64,000 nt of DNA from Pseudomonas sp. HMWF032 (GTDB lineage: Bacteria; Pseudomonadota; Gammaproteobacteria; Pseudomonadales; Pseudomonadaceae), in the NCBI RefSeq assembly GCF_003060885.1, contig NZ_QAIG01000007.1, positions 62,001 to 126,000 on the forward strand, given 5' to 3'. Below the pieces are notes generated by a model that saw only the letters and a list, made by a program, of their open reading frames with translations, was not told the DNA's origin and made no database searches. Positions 1 to 9,140 of the stretch are shown here, one piece after another. The position numbers and the translations under genes are program-made. The first letter of the stretch is position 1. Each line of letters starts with the position of its first letter.

Positions 1-413
1 AACTGGCGGTGGGTGCGCAGTTCAACCTGCCGTACATCCACGTGCTGGTGAACAACTCCTACCTGGGGCTGATCCGTCAGGCGCAACGCGGCTTCGAGAT
101 CGACTACTGCGTACAGCTGGCGTTCGAGAACATCAACGCGCCGGAAATCAACGGTTACGGTGTTGACCACGTTGCCGTGGTGGAAGGCCTGGGCTGTAAG
201 GCTATCCGCGTGTTTGACCCGAACGAACTGCAAAACGCCTTTGCCGAAGCCAAGCGCCTGATGGCCGAGCACCGCGTACCGGTGGTGGTGGAAATTATCC
301 TGGAGCGTGTCACCAACATCTCCATGGGTACCGAAATCAACGCCGTCAACGAGTTCGAAGAACTGGCCGAGCGCGGCGTCGACGCCCCGACTGCCATCTC
401 GCTGCTCGACTAA
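1..413 (+). CDS. gcl: Glyoxylate carboligase (tartronate-semialdehyde synthase), C-terminal part
   Basis: The gene enters the window at its left edge; the reading frame starts at base 3 and gives about 136 residues ending in a TAA at 411-413. The enzyme is a ThDP-dependent ligase that joins two glyoxylates into tartronate semialdehyde with CO2 loss. What is visible is the end of the ThDP-binding domain ([32 protein letters not shown]) and the family tail [15 protein letters not shown]. It is followed directly by hydroxypyruvate isomerase and tartronate semialdehyde reductase, the usual Pseudomonas order, which supports the call. The N-terminal part lies outside the window. Confidence 0.93.
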   Translation, partial: LAVGAQFNLPYIHVLVNNSYLGLIRQAQRGFEIDYCVQLAFENINAPEINGYGVDHVAVVEGLGCKAIRVFDPNELQNAFAEAKRLMAEHRVPVVVEIILERVTNISMGTEINAVNEFEELAERGVDAPTAISLLD

Positions 414-430
414 ATCGCCTTCTGAACCAG

Positions 431-455
431 CAGCCCGGATGCTTTATCCGGGCTG
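431..455. promoter_or_regulatory. Perfect 10-bp hairpin between gcl and hyi
   Basis: CAGCCCGGAT and ATCCGGGCTG are exact inverted repeats around a 5-nt loop, in the 62-nt gap between gcl and hyi. No U-tract follows, so it is not a good terminator. It could stabilise upstream mRNA or tune expression within the operon; this role is inference. Confidence 0.5.
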
Positions 456-475
456 CGCAAGACAAGGAGCACACC

Positions 476-1258
476 ATGCCCCGTTTTGCCGCCAACCTGT
501 CCATGCTGTTCACCGAAGTGGACTTTCTGGACCGTTTCAACGCTGCCGCCGATGCCGGCTTTAGCGGTGTCGAATACCTGTTTCCCTATGATTGTCCGGC
601 TGAAGTGATCAAGGCACGCCTGGATGCCAACCGTCTGGAGCAGGTGCTGTTCAACCTGCCCGCCGGCGATTGGGCCAAGGGCGAGCGTGGTATCGCCTGC
701 CACCCCGACCGCGTTGAAGAGTTCCGCGCCGGTGTCGATAAGGCCATCGCCTACGCCAAGGTGCTGGGCAACAAACAGATCAACTGCCTGGCCGGTATCC
801 GTCCGCAGGGTCTTGATTGCGCCACCGTCGAGCAGACCTTTGTCGACAACCTCAAGTTTGCCGCTGGCAAGCTCGAAGCCGCGGGCATCAAGCTGGTCAT
901 GGAAATGATCAACACCCGCGACATTCCCGGCTTCTACCTGAACACCACGAAGCAGGCGCTGGCCATTCGCGACAAGGTCGATAGCAGCAACCTGTACCTG
1001 CAATACGACATCTACCACATGCAAATCATGGAAGGTGACCTGGCGCGTACCGTCGAGGCCAATCTGTCTGTGATCAACCATGTGCAGTTGGCCGACAACC
1101 CGGGCCGCAACGAGCCGGGCACGGGCGAGATCAACTACCGCTTCCTCTTCGAGCACCTGGACCGCATCGGCTACCAGGGCTGGATCGGCTGTGAATACAA
1201 GCCGGCCACCACCACCGCTGCCGGCCTCGGCTGGATGAAAGCGCATAACGCAATCTGA
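476..1258 (+). CDS. hyi: Hydroxypyruvate isomerase
   Basis: A 260-residue TIM-barrel protein (AP-endonuclease-2 superfamily) that interconverts hydroxypyruvate and tartronate semialdehyde in glyoxylate metabolism. The length matches the E. coli family member of about 258 residues. E143 (in LVMEMINTRD) and E240 (in WIGCEYKP) match the known catalytic glutamate pair. A good ribosome site (AAGGAG) precedes the ATG. The gene sits between gcl and glxR, so the three enzymes form one cytosolic route from glyoxylate toward glycerate. Confidence 0.93.
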   Translation: MPRFAANLSMLFTEVDFLDRFNAAADAGFSGVEYLFPYDCPAEVIKARLDANRLEQVLFNLPAGDWAKGERGIACHPDRVEEFRAGVDKAIAYAKVLGNKQINCLAGIRPQGLDCATVEQTFVDNLKFAAGKLEAAGIKLVMEMINTRDIPGFYLNTTKQALAIRDKVDSSNLYLQYDIYHMQIMEGDLARTVEANLSVINHVQLADNPGRNEPGTGEINYRFLFEHLDRIGYQGWIGCEYKPATTTAAGLGWMKAHNAI

Positions 1259-1275
1259 ATCAGAGGATAGTTCTC

Positions 1276-2166
1276 ATGGCAAAAATCGGATTTATCGGCA
1301 CCGGCATCATGGGCAAGCCTATGGCGCAGAACCTGCAAAAAGCCGGGCACACCCTGTTCTTCTCCGAGCATTTTGAAAAAGCTCCAGCCGACCTGATCGG
1401 CGACAACGGCATCGGCCTGGCCAACCCACGTGAAGTGGCGCAGGAAGCCGAATTCATCATCGTCATGGTGCCGGATACCCCGCAGGTTGAAGACGTACTG
1501 TTCCGCAAGGACGGCATCGCCGAAGGCGTTGGCGCGGGCAAGGTGGTGATCGACATGAGCTCGATCTCCCCTACTGCCACCAAGGTCTTCGCCGAGAAGA
1601 TCAAAGCCACTGGCGCTGCCTACCTCGACGCGCCGGTATCCGGCGGTGAAGTCGGTGCCAAGGCGGCCACCCTGTCGATCATGATCGGCGGCTGCCCGAA
1701 TGCCTTCGAACGCGCGCTGCCGCTGTTCCAGGCCATGGGCAAGAACATCACCCGCGTTGGCGGTAACGGGGACGGTCAGACCGCCAAGGTCGCCAACCAG
1801 ATCATCGTTGCTTTGAACATCCAGGCTGTGGCTGAAGCCCTGCTGTTCGCCGCCAAGAATGGCGCCGATCCAGCCAAGGTGCGTGAAGCGCTGATGGGCG
1901 GTTTCGCCGGTTCGAAGATCCTTGAAGTGCACGGTGAGCGCATGATCAAAGGCACCTTCGACCCAGGCTTCCGCATCAGCCTGCACCAGAAGGACCTCAA
2001 CCTGGCCTTGGCCGGCGCGCGCGAACTGGGCCTTAACCTGCCCAACACCGCCAACGCCCAGCAAGTGTTCAGCACCTGTGCGGCCATCGGTGGCAGCAAC
2101 TGGGACCACTCGGCGTTGGTCAAAGGCCTGGAGCATATGGCCAACTTCAACATCCGTGGTGAGTAA
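1276..2166 (+). CDS. glxR: Tartronate semialdehyde reductase (2-hydroxy-3-oxopropionate reductase)
   Basis: A 296-residue NAD(P)H-dependent beta-hydroxyacid dehydrogenase that reduces tartronate semialdehyde to D-glycerate. The N-terminus has the Rossmann loop GFIGTGIMG (residues 5-13). The substrate-binding motif DAPVSGGEVGA is at about 118-128, and the catalytic lysine is K171 in AKVANQ. Length is normal for the family. It follows hyi by 17 nt with an AGAGGA ribosome site, and its product is the substrate of the kinase encoded next (ttuD). Confidence 0.93.
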   Translation: MAKIGFIGTGIMGKPMAQNLQKAGHTLFFSEHFEKAPADLIGDNGIGLANPREVAQEAEFIIVMVPDTPQVEDVLFRKDGIAEGVGAGKVVIDMSSISPTATKVFAEKIKATGAAYLDAPVSGGEVGAKAATLSIMIGGCPNAFERALPLFQAMGKNITRVGGNGDGQTAKVANQIIVALNIQAVAEALLFAAKNGADPAKVREALMGGFAGSKILEVHGERMIKGTFDPGFRISLHQKDLNLALAGARELGLNLPNTANAQQVFSTCAAIGGSNWDHSALVKGLEHMANFNIRGE

Positions 2167-2174
2167 GCAGCACC

Positions 2175-2253
2175 GTAGGATGGGTTGAGCCTGCGATACC
2201 CATCGGAGGAACAACACCACGTGATGGGTATCGCTTCGCTCAACCCATCCTAC
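2175..2253. repeat. Large inverted repeat, REP-like palindromic element
   Basis: Left arm 2175-2204 begins GTAGGATGGGTTGAG and carries GATACCCATC; right arm 2223-2253 is its near-perfect reverse complement (30 vs 31 nt, differing only near the middle). The loop is 18 nt. It lies between glxR and ttuD. Palindromes of this type are dispersed repeats in Pseudomonas genomes, which is known for REP-like elements in general; the exact family is not identified here. It may end or protect the gcl-hyi-glxR transcript. The remaining sequence, 2254-2407, shows nothing else beyond an AAGAGAGA ribosome site for ttuD. Confidence 0.7.
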
Positions 2254-2407
2254 ACAACCCTTTCGATCTGCCCGGCAGGCGGTGTCACGGCCTGCCGGCC
2301 GGGTGGGTCGATTCCAGTGCGCAGCGTCTTGGCCCAGGGCGCTGCGCACTAGAATCGAACGTGCTCAGCAATAAGAATTTGCTCCGGCCCTATCAAGAGA
2401 GATCGCC

Positions 2408-3694
2408 ATGTCCATCGATCCGTCTTTCAATCCAACGTCTCTGCTGCGCGAACTGTTCGCCAGCGCCATCGACGCCGCCCACCCGCGCCAAGTTCTGGCT
2501 GACTACCTGCCGGCAGATCGCAGCGGCCGCGTTATCGTGATCGGTGCCGGCAAAGCCGCCGCGGCCATGGCCGAAGTGATTGAGCAGGAATGGCAAGGCG
2601 ACGTCTCTGGCCTGGTGGTCACCCGTTACGAGCACGGCGCCAACTGCAAAAAAATCGAAGTGGTAGAAGCCGCCCATCCGGTGCCGGACGACGCCGGTGA
2701 GCGCGTGGCGCGCCGCGTATTGGAGCTGGTCAGCAACCTGAGCGAGTCCGACCGGGTGATCTTTCTGCTGTCCGGCGGCGGCTCTTCCCTGCTCGCCCTG
2801 CCCGCCGAAGGCATCAGCCTGAAAGACAAGCAGGCGGTTAACAAAGCCCTGCTCAAATCCGGCGCCTCGATTGGCGAAATGAACTGCGTGCGCAAGCACC
2901 TTTCTGCCATCAAGGGCGGCCGCCTGGCCAAGGCCAGCTGGCCAGCCAGCGTCTACACCTACGCAATTTCCGATGTGCCGGGCGATGAAGCCACGGTGAT
3001 CGCCTCCGGCCCAACCGTGGCCGACCCGACCACCTCCGCCGAAGCCCTGGCGATCCTCGCGCGCTACAGCATCGATATCCCAGCCAATGTGCGTAGCTGG
3101 CTGCAGAACCCGGCCTCGGAAACCGTCAAACCGGGCGATCCGTGCCTGGCGCGCAGCCACTTCCAGCTAATCGCCCGGCCGCAGCAATCCCTCGACGCCG
3201 CGGCCGCCAAGGCCCACGCCGCCGGTTTGCCGACGCTGATCCTCGGTGATCTGGAAGGCGAATCGCGGGAAGTCGCCAAGGTGCACGCCGGCATCGCCAA
3301 ACAGGTGCGCCTGCATGGTCAACCGATCAAAGCGCCCTGCGTGATTCTCTCCGGCGGCGAAACCACGGTGACCGTGCGCGGCAATGGCCGTGGCGGACGC
3401 AACGCCGAATTTCTCTTAAGCCTGAGCGACAGTCTCAAAGGCATGCCCGGCATCTATGCACTGGCCGGCGACACCGACGGCATCGACGGTTCGGAAGACA
3501 ACGCCGGGGCCATTATGACCCCCGACAGCTACGCCCGCGCCGCGGCGCTGGGGCTAAGCAGCCGCGACGAACTGGATAACAACAACGGCTACGGCTACTT
3601 CGCCGCCCTCGATCAACTGATCGTCACCGGGCCGACACGTACCAACGTCAACGATTTTCGCGCCATTCTGATCCTTGAGAACTCTGCCCAATGA
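2408..3694 (+). CDS. ttuD: Glycerate 2-kinase of the MOFRL family (TtuD)
   Basis: A 428-residue protein of the MOFRL/glycerate kinase type 2 family, older name hydroxypyruvate reductase. It phosphorylates glycerate, feeding the product of GlxR into lower glycolysis. Family features seen are GAGKAAAAMAE near residues 46-56, a glycine/serine-rich nucleotide loop FLLSGGGSSLL near 118-128, and the C-terminal MOFRL domain with GGETTVTVRGNGRGGRN and ALAGDTDGIDGSEDNAGA. The last codons overlap the pyruvate kinase start (ATGA), indicating translational coupling. Confidence 0.92.
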   Translation: MSIDPSFNPTSLLRELFASAIDAAHPRQVLADYLPADRSGRVIVIGAGKAAAAMAEVIEQEWQGDVSGLVVTRYEHGANCKKIEVVEAAHPVPDDAGERVARRVLELVSNLSESDRVIFLLSGGGSSLLALPAEGISLKDKQAVNKALLKSGASIGEMNCVRKHLSAIKGGRLAKASWPASVYTYAISDVPGDEATVIASGPTVADPTTSAEALAILARYSIDIPANVRSWLQNPASETVKPGDPCLARSHFQLIARPQQSLDAAAAKAHAAGLPTLILGDLEGESREVAKVHAGIAKQVRLHGQPIKAPCVILSGGETTVTVRGNGRGGRNAEFLLSLSDSLKGMPGIYALAGDTDGIDGSEDNAGAIMTPDSYARAAALGLSSRDELDNNNGYGYFAALDQLIVTGPTRTNVNDFRAILILENSAQ

Positions 3695-5106
3695 ACGCCA
3701 ACAAGAAAGTAAAAATCCTCGCCACCCTTGGCCCCGCGATCAAAACCATCGATGACATCCGCCAGCTGGTGGAGGCCGGGGTCAACCTGTTCCGCCTCAA
3801 CTTCAGCCACGGCGAACACGCCGACCACGCCCAGCGCTTCGACTGGGTGCGTGAAGTCGAGCAGCAGCTGAACACCCCAATCGGCATCCTCATGGACCTG
3901 CAAGGGCCGAAGCTGCGCGTCGGCCGTTTTGCCGAGGGCAAGGTCAACCTGCAACGCGGCCAGACCCTGCGCCTGGACCTCGACAGCACCCCGGGTGACG
4001 TCAATCGGGTCAACCTGCCCCACCCGGAAATCATCGAAGCGCTGCAGCCGGGCATGAGTCTGTTGCTCGACGATGGCCGCCTGCGCCTGCAAGTCACCGC
4101 CAAGCACAGCGATGCGGTAATCACCGAGGTGATCGCCGGTGGCGAGCTGTCCGACCGCAAGGGCGTCAACGTGCCGGAAGCCGTGCTGCAACTGAGCCCG
4201 CTGACCGAGAAAGACCGCCGCGACCTGAGCTTCGGCCTGGAGCTGGGCGTGGACTGGGTGGCGCTGTCGTTTGTGCAGCGCCCGGAAGACATTGTCGAAG
4301 CCCGTCAGCTGATCGGTGATCGCGCCTTCCTGATGGCCAAGATCGAGAAGCCGTCTGCGGTGATTCACCTCGAAGCGATCACCCAGCTGTGCGACGCAAT
4401 CATGGTCGCCCGTGGCGACCTGGGCGTGGAAGTGCCGGCCGAGAACGTGCCGCGCATCCAGCGCGACATCATCCGCACCTGCCGCCAGCTCGGTAAGCCG
4501 GTGGTGGTGGCCACGCAGATGCTCGAGTCCATGCGCTTCTCCCCTGCACCGACTCGCGCCGAAGTTACCGACGTGGCCAACGCCGTGGCCGAAGGCGCCG
4601 ATGCAGTCATGCTCTCGGCGGAAACCGCCTCCGGCGACTACCCGCTGGAAGCCGTGCAGATGATGAGTAAGATCATCCGCCAGGTGGAAAACGGCCCGGA
4701 CTTCCAGGCCCAACTCGACGTCAGCCGCCCGCAGGCCGAAGCCACTGCCTCGGATGCAATCAGCTGCGCGATCCGCCGCATCAGCAGCATCCTGCCGGTG
4801 GCCGTGCTGGTGAACTACACCGAGTCGGGCAACTCCAGCCTGCGCGCTTCACGCGAGCGGCCGAAAGCGCCGATCCTCAGCCTGACGCCGAGCCTGGAAA
4901 CCGCGCGACGCCTGAGCGTGGCGTGGGGTGTGTATTCGGTGGTCAATGCACGCCTGAGCAAGGTCGAGGAAGTCACCCGCACGGCCCTGGAAACCGCCCG
5001 CAGCGCAGGCCTGGCCAACACCGGCGACACCGTGGTGATCACTGCTGGCGAGCCGTTCGGTCAACCGGGCAGCACCAACAGCCTGCGGATTGAAATCCTG
5101 CATTAA
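3691..5106 (+). CDS. pykF: Pyruvate kinase
   Basis: A 471-residue pyruvate kinase converting PEP and ADP to pyruvate and ATP. Visible signatures include KILATLGPA at the N-terminus, NLFRLNFSHG, MDLQGPKLRVG, the active-site stretch FLMAKIEKPSA, and ARGDLGVEVP with ATQMLESM. The C-terminal allosteric domain is present (NYTESGNSSLRASRERPKAPI). It overlaps ttuD by 4 nt and closes the operon, so carbon from glyoxylate is taken to pyruvate by the products of one transcript. A strong terminator follows at 5153-5189. Confidence 0.95.
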   Translation: MNANKKVKILATLGPAIKTIDDIRQLVEAGVNLFRLNFSHGEHADHAQRFDWVREVEQQLNTPIGILMDLQGPKLRVGRFAEGKVNLQRGQTLRLDLDSTPGDVNRVNLPHPEIIEALQPGMSLLLDDGRLRLQVTAKHSDAVITEVIAGGELSDRKGVNVPEAVLQLSPLTEKDRRDLSFGLELGVDWVALSFVQRPEDIVEARQLIGDRAFLMAKIEKPSAVIHLEAITQLCDAIMVARGDLGVEVPAENVPRIQRDIIRTCRQLGKPVVVATQMLESMRFSPAPTRAEVTDVANAVAEGADAVMLSAETASGDYPLEAVQMMSKIIRQVENGPDFQAQLDVSRPQAEATASDAISCAIRRISSILPVAVLVNYTESGNSSLRASRERPKAPILSLTPSLETARRLSVAWGVYSVVNARLSKVEEVTRTALETARSAGLANTGDTVVITAGEPFGQPGSTNSLRIEILH

Positions 5107-5152
5107 ACAGCTACAGGTTCGTAGGGTCCCACGCTGGCTTTGCCAGTTTTGC

Positions 5153-5189
5153 AGGCACTCACTGTTCCCGCGGCGAGTGCCTCTTTTTA
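5153..5189 (+). terminator. Intrinsic terminator after pyk
   Basis: GGCACTC pairs with GAGTGCC around a loop of about 14 nt, followed by CTCTTTTTATT. It ends the gcl-to-pyk operon just before the urea transporter. Confidence 0.8.
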
Positions 5190-5227
5190 TTACCAGCCCC
5201 GGTGATTGTTTATTCAGGTTCGTCTGT

Positions 5228-6178
5228 ATGTCGCCATTACCGCTCACCACCCACGCCTTGCAGGGGTTTCGCACCCTGCTCAACGGTTTTAGCCAGATCT
5301 TTCTGCAAGCCCATCCCGGCTGCGGCTTGCTGGTGCTCCTGGCGATTGCGATCGGCGCACCACAGCTACTCGGCGGCGCCCTGCTCGGTGGTCTCAGCAG
5401 CACCCTGACGGCGCAGCGTCGCGGTTATACCAAAGCCGACATCGAACTCGGTTTGTACGGCTACAACGGGGTTCTGCTGGGCATGCTGATCAGCCTGCAG
5501 TTTGCCTGGTCAGCGCTGTTGCCGCTGCTGATCATCGTCAGCGCCGGAGCCTCAAGCCTGCTGCTGAGCGCCTGGATGCGGCGCATGCGCGAACGACAGT
5601 GGCTGCCTGCATTCACCTTCCCTTTTGTCGGCCTGAGCTGGCTGCTGCTGTGGCTGGCACCTGTTCTGCAGCTTGATCTGACACACGCCGTAGCAAGTAA
5701 TGCACAACCACTGGACTGGTGGGCCAGCCTGATCGCCATGGCGCGCGGCTTGGGCCAGGTGATTTTCCTCGATCATCCACTGGCCGGCGTCGGCCTGTTA
5801 CTTGGCCTGCTTCTGGCGGATCGACGCGCCGCCTGCTGGGCACTGCTCGGCTCAATGGGCGGACTGGCGCTGGCGTTGTACCTGGGGTTGCCACAGCACA
5901 GCGCCCTCACCGGCCTGTACGGCTATAACACCGCCCTGGCAGCCATCGCGCTCAGCCAGGTGCATCGCCGCCCTTGGCTGCCAGCCCTTGGTATCGCCCT
6001 GGCGCTGGTGTTGCAACCGGGATTCAGCGCCCTCGGCCTACCGGCGCTGACCATGCCGTTTATCCTCACCTGCTGGTTGGTCAGCGCCACCCAACGCCTG
6101 TTACGCAAAGCGGCGGCCGACTGCTCGCCGCTACCACCAACCGGCAAGGACAGGATTCATCGAAACAGAATGCCCTGA
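5228..6178 (+). CDS. Urea transporter
   Basis: A 316-residue hydrophobic inner-membrane protein of the urea transporter (UT) family, a channel-like carrier for urea. Two homologous halves each carry the diagnostic LYGYN motif: GLYGYNGVLLGM near residue 77 and GLYGYNTALAAIAL near residue 228. Most of the chain is membrane-spanning. An in-frame extension upstream is possible, but it would run through the pyk terminator, so the ATG at 5228 is chosen. No urease genes are in the window. Confidence 0.85.
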   Translation: MSPLPLTTHALQGFRTLLNGFSQIFLQAHPGCGLLVLLAIAIGAPQLLGGALLGGLSSTLTAQRRGYTKADIELGLYGYNGVLLGMLISLQFAWSALLPLLIIVSAGASSLLLSAWMRRMRERQWLPAFTFPFVGLSWLLLWLAPVLQLDLTHAVASNAQPLDWWASLIAMARGLGQVIFLDHPLAGVGLLLGLLLADRRAACWALLGSMGGLALALYLGLPQHSALTGLYGYNTALAAIALSQVHRRPWLPALGIALALVLQPGFSALGLPALTMPFILTCWLVSATQRLLRKAAADCSPLPPTGKDRIHRNRMP

Positions 6179-6186
6179 AAGGAGAC

Positions 6187-7167
6187 TCAGCCGCGCTCGA
6201 TGGGCGTCGACGTCAGCTCGAATGGGCTGTTGCTGCGCCGTTGGTTGCGGTCTTCACGTGGGGTGGCGCCAAAAAAATTGCGATAGGCGCTAGAGAAGTG
6301 CGGGCCGGAGGAGAAGCCGCAGGAAAGGCCGATCTGAATGATCGATTTGCTGGTTTGCATCAGCAATTGGCGCGCTTTATTCAGGCGCAGTTCCAGGTAG
6401 TACTGGCTGGGTACGCGGTTGAGGTATTGCTTGAAGATGCGCTCCAGCTGACGGCGCGAAACACATACGTGTTGGGCAATTTCGTCGGTGGTCAGCGGCT
6501 CTTCGATATTGGCTTCCATCAGCAGCACGGCCTGAGTCAGCTTGGGGTGGCTGGAGCCCAGACGATTCTGCAGCGGAATGCGCTGACGCTCACCGCCCTC
6601 ACGGATACGCTCGACCACCAACTCTTCGGATACCGCACCGGCCAATTCGGCGCCGTGATCACGGGCCAGCAAGGCCAGTAACAGGTCGAGCACGGCCAGG
6701 CCGCCACAGGCGGTCAGGCGATCACGGTCCCAATCGAACAGATGGCTGGTGGCGATCACTTTAGGGAAGCGCTCGCTGAAATCATCCTGCCAGCGCCAGT
6801 GCACCGAAGCGCGGTAGCCATCGAGCAAGCCCAGCTGCGCCAGCGGGTAGACCCCGGCGGCAATCGCACCGATCACGCAACCGCCGCGCACCAGTTGCTT
6901 GAGCGCGCCGGAGAGTGCCGCCGGCATCGGCCCTGGCGGCTCGTCGGCGAGCAGAAAGAGCTTCTGGCAGCCTTCCAGCTTACCCACCCAGGATTCCCCT
7001 GGAAGCCGCCATGCACCTTCGAGCGGTGCCTCAGCCTGCAGAAACACCAGCTCATAGACCACCTCGGGGTGGACGCGCTGGGCAACGCGCAGCGCTTCTT
7101 CTGCCAAGGCCAGGGTCAGGGGCTTGGTGTTGGGCCAAAGCAGGAAGCCAATTCGGTGGGCATTCAT
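6187..7167 (-). CDS. argR: AraC/XylS-type arginine regulator ArgR
   Basis: A 326-residue transcription factor with an N-terminal GATase1-like (DJ-1/PfpI fold) domain of about 200 residues and a C-terminal AraC double helix-turn-helix (TTDEIAQHVCVSRRQLERIF, then IIQIGLSCGFSSGPHFSSAYR). In P. aeruginosa the gene after aotJQMOP encodes ArgR, the arginine-responsive activator/repressor of arginine catabolism and transport; the gene order is the same here. It is unrelated to the E. coli ArgR family. TGTCGC motifs upstream of aotJ (see 11640-11685) fit self-regulation of the cluster. Confidence 0.92.
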   Translation of the reverse strand: MNAHRIGFLLWPNTKPLTLALAEEALRVAQRVHPEVVYELVFLQAEAPLEGAWRLPGESWVGKLEGCQKLFLLADEPPGPMPAALSGALKQLVRGGCVIGAIAAGVYPLAQLGLLDGYRASVHWRWQDDFSERFPKVIATSHLFDWDRDRLTACGGLAVLDLLLALLARDHGAELAGAVSEELVVERIREGGERQRIPLQNRLGSSHPKLTQAVLLMEANIEEPLTTDEIAQHVCVSRRQLERIFKQYLNRVPSQYYLELRLNKARQLLMQTSKSIIQIGLSCGFSSGPHFSSAYRNFFGATPREDRNQRRSNSPFELTSTPIERG

Positions 7168-7234
7168 GGGGGGCAGTTTAGGCTCTGTTGGCGATTATGG
7201 GCATAACGTGGGTGCGTGCGGATGTTGCCGCGGG

Positions 7235-7999
7235 TTATTTGAGACTGCCAGAGAGGAACTGCTGCAGACGTTCGGATTGCGGATTGACCAGCACTTCTTT
7301 CGGGCAACCCCGCTCTTCCACCACACCTTTGTGGAGGAACACCAACTGATTGGAGACTTCACGGGCAAAGCCCATTTCGTGGGTCACCACCACCATGGTG
7401 CGGCCTTCCTGCGCCAGGTCCTGCATGACTTTCAGCACTTCACCGACCAGCTCAGGGTCCAGCGCCGAGGTCGGCTCGTCGAACAGCATCACCTCAGGCT
7501 CCATGGCCAGGGCGCGAGCAATCGCTACACGCTGCTGCTCGCCGCCGCTCATGTGCGCCGGGTAGGCATCTTTACGATGGGCCACGCCAACCTTGTTCAG
7601 GTAGTGCTCGGCCTTTTCCAGGGCTTCCTTCTTGCTCATGCCGAGCACGTGCACCGGGGCTTCCATGACGTTTTCCAGGGCGCTCATGTGCGACCACAGG
7701 TTGAAGTGCTGGAACACCATGGACAGGCGCGAGCGCATGCGCTGCAACTGTTTGGGATCGGCCGCTTTCAGACCACCCTCCTTGTTGGCCACCAGTTTCA
7801 GCTCTTCATTGTTGAGCAGAATCTTGCCACCGTACGGTTGTTCCAGCAGGTTGATACACCGCAGGAAGGTACTCTTGCCCGAGCCGCTGGAGCCGATGAT
7901 GCTGATCACATCGCCGGCTTTGGCCGCCAGAGACACGCCTTTCAATACTTCGTGGCTGCCGTAGCGCTTGTGCAGATCCTGAACTTCAAGTTTGTACAT
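7235..7999 (-). CDS. aotP: Arginine/ornithine ABC transporter, ATP-binding protein
   Basis: A 254-residue ATPase of the polar amino acid ABC transporter class, energising arginine/ornithine import. Walker A is GSSGSGKST, the signature is MSGGEQQR and Walker B is [12 protein letters not shown]; the switch histidine is in VVTHEMGFA. The ATG at 7999 ([14 protein letters not shown]) matches the family N-terminus and is preferred to an in-frame start three codons upstream. It lies between aotO and argR on the same strand. Confidence 0.95.
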   Translation of the reverse strand: MYKLEVQDLHKRYGSHEVLKGVSLAAKAGDVISIIGSSGSGKSTFLRCINLLEQPYGGKILLNNEELKLVANKEGGLKAADPKQLQRMRSRLSMVFQHFNLWSHMSALENVMEAPVHVLGMSKKEALEKAEHYLNKVGVAHRKDAYPAHMSGGEQQRVAIARALAMEPEVMLFDEPTSALDPELVGEVLKVMQDLAQEGRTMVVVTHEMGFAREVSNQLVFLHKGVVEERGCPKEVLVNPQSERLQQFLSGSLK

Positions 8000-8017
8000 G
8001 GTTTCCACTCTCTTGAA

Positions 8018-9130
8018 TCAGTCGCTGAGCAAGCGACCCTGGCGAATAGGGGTACGACCGGCCACTTTGGCCAACCACAAACCGGGTTGGGCAAAGCGCA
8101 ACCGCTCGCGCGCATAGAGCACACCGTCTGTGGCGGCGCAGACAGTCGTGTGGCGATCGTCCAGCGGATCGATCACTTCAAATAGGGGGTCACCGGCCAA
8201 AACCCGCGCGCCCACCGGCTGCAGAAAGCTCACCACACCGGCATGCGGGGCATAAGCGTATTGCGCCCCAGCAAACGGCGTGGCTTCGCAACATTGATCG
8301 GGTGCTGGCGACCAGTCACCGGCAATCAGGCCTTGCTCGGCAAGGAACGCCAGAATGCTTTCGGCACGGGCCTCGGCCTCGAGCTTACCGGTATCGGCCA
8401 TGCCACCCAGCTCGACTGTTACCGCCAGGCATGCCGGAGGTACAGCCGCCTGAGGAAAATCCTGCGCCAGCTGAACCCAGGGCAAGGCGCAGGCCTCATC
8501 AAAGGAATTACCGCCGGAGTCCTCGACGGTCAGCGCCGCACCGGCCTGCAGGCGAGCAGCCAGGGTGCGCAGCTGTGGCCACTGTTGCGGCAGCAAGTAG
8601 AGATGCACTGCGGCGTCAAAATCACAGTGCAGGTCGAGCACCACATCGGCATCGCAGGCATGCTTCAGCAACAGGCGCTGCAAGCCTTGCAGCTCCGAGC
8701 CGGCGGGTGGCAAGGCTTCCAACGCCGCTTGCATGGCAGCGCGAATCAGCCGCACATTGCTCGGTCCGTCCTGACCCAGGCAACCGTACAACGCCGGTGC
8801 AATGGCGGCAGCCAGGTCAGGGAAATCACGGTTGAAGTTTTTCCCGCTGCCCAGCTCAAAACGCCCCTGATGGCTGGCCTGAAACATCTGCCCCAGACCA
8901 ATCGGGTTGGCCACTGGCACCAGTTCGATCACCCCGGTCAACCGCCCCTGGGCTTCCAGCTCACGCAGGCGGCGCTTGAGCTCTACTGCCACGCGCATTC
9001 CAGGCAGCTCATCGGCATGCAGCGAGGCCTGGATATAGGCCTTGCATGGGCCATGGCCGAAACGAAACACACTCAAGCGGCGTTCGGTTCCGGGGCAGCC
9101 CCAGGGCAGTGGATGATCAATACGCTGCAT
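8018..9130 (-). CDS. aotO: AotO, succinylglutamate desuccinylase/aspartoacylase-family protein
   Basis: A 370-residue protein of the AstE/aspartoacylase (M14-like zinc) family found inside the Pseudomonas arginine-transport operon. Zinc-site motifs are visible: HADELPG near residues 38-44 and VVLDLHCDFD near 158-167. In P. aeruginosa aotO lies in the same operon position and is not needed for uptake as such; its substrate is unknown. Activity on an acylated amino acid is inference from the family. Confidence 0.88.
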   Translation of the reverse strand: MQRIDHPLPWGCPGTERRLSVFRFGHGPCKAYIQASLHADELPGMRVAVELKRRLRELEAQGRLTGVIELVPVANPIGLGQMFQASHQGRFELGSGKNFNRDFPDLAAAIAPALYGCLGQDGPSNVRLIRAAMQAALEALPPAGSELQGLQRLLLKHACDADVVLDLHCDFDAAVHLYLLPQQWPQLRTLAARLQAGAALTVEDSGGNSFDEACALPWVQLAQDFPQAAVPPACLAVTVELGGMADTGKLEAEARAESILAFLAEQGLIAGDWSPAPDQCCEATPFAGAQYAYAPHAGVVSFLQPVGARVLAGDPLFEVIDPLDDRHTTVCAATDGVLYARERLRFAQPGLWLAKVAGRTPIRQGRLLSD

Positions 9131-9140
9131 GCTCTGTTCC

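Noticed and set aside
410..2349. Long open frames on the minus strand across hyi and glxR
   Set aside because: They lie antisense to well-recognised genes in GC-rich DNA, lack ribosome sites and resemble no family.
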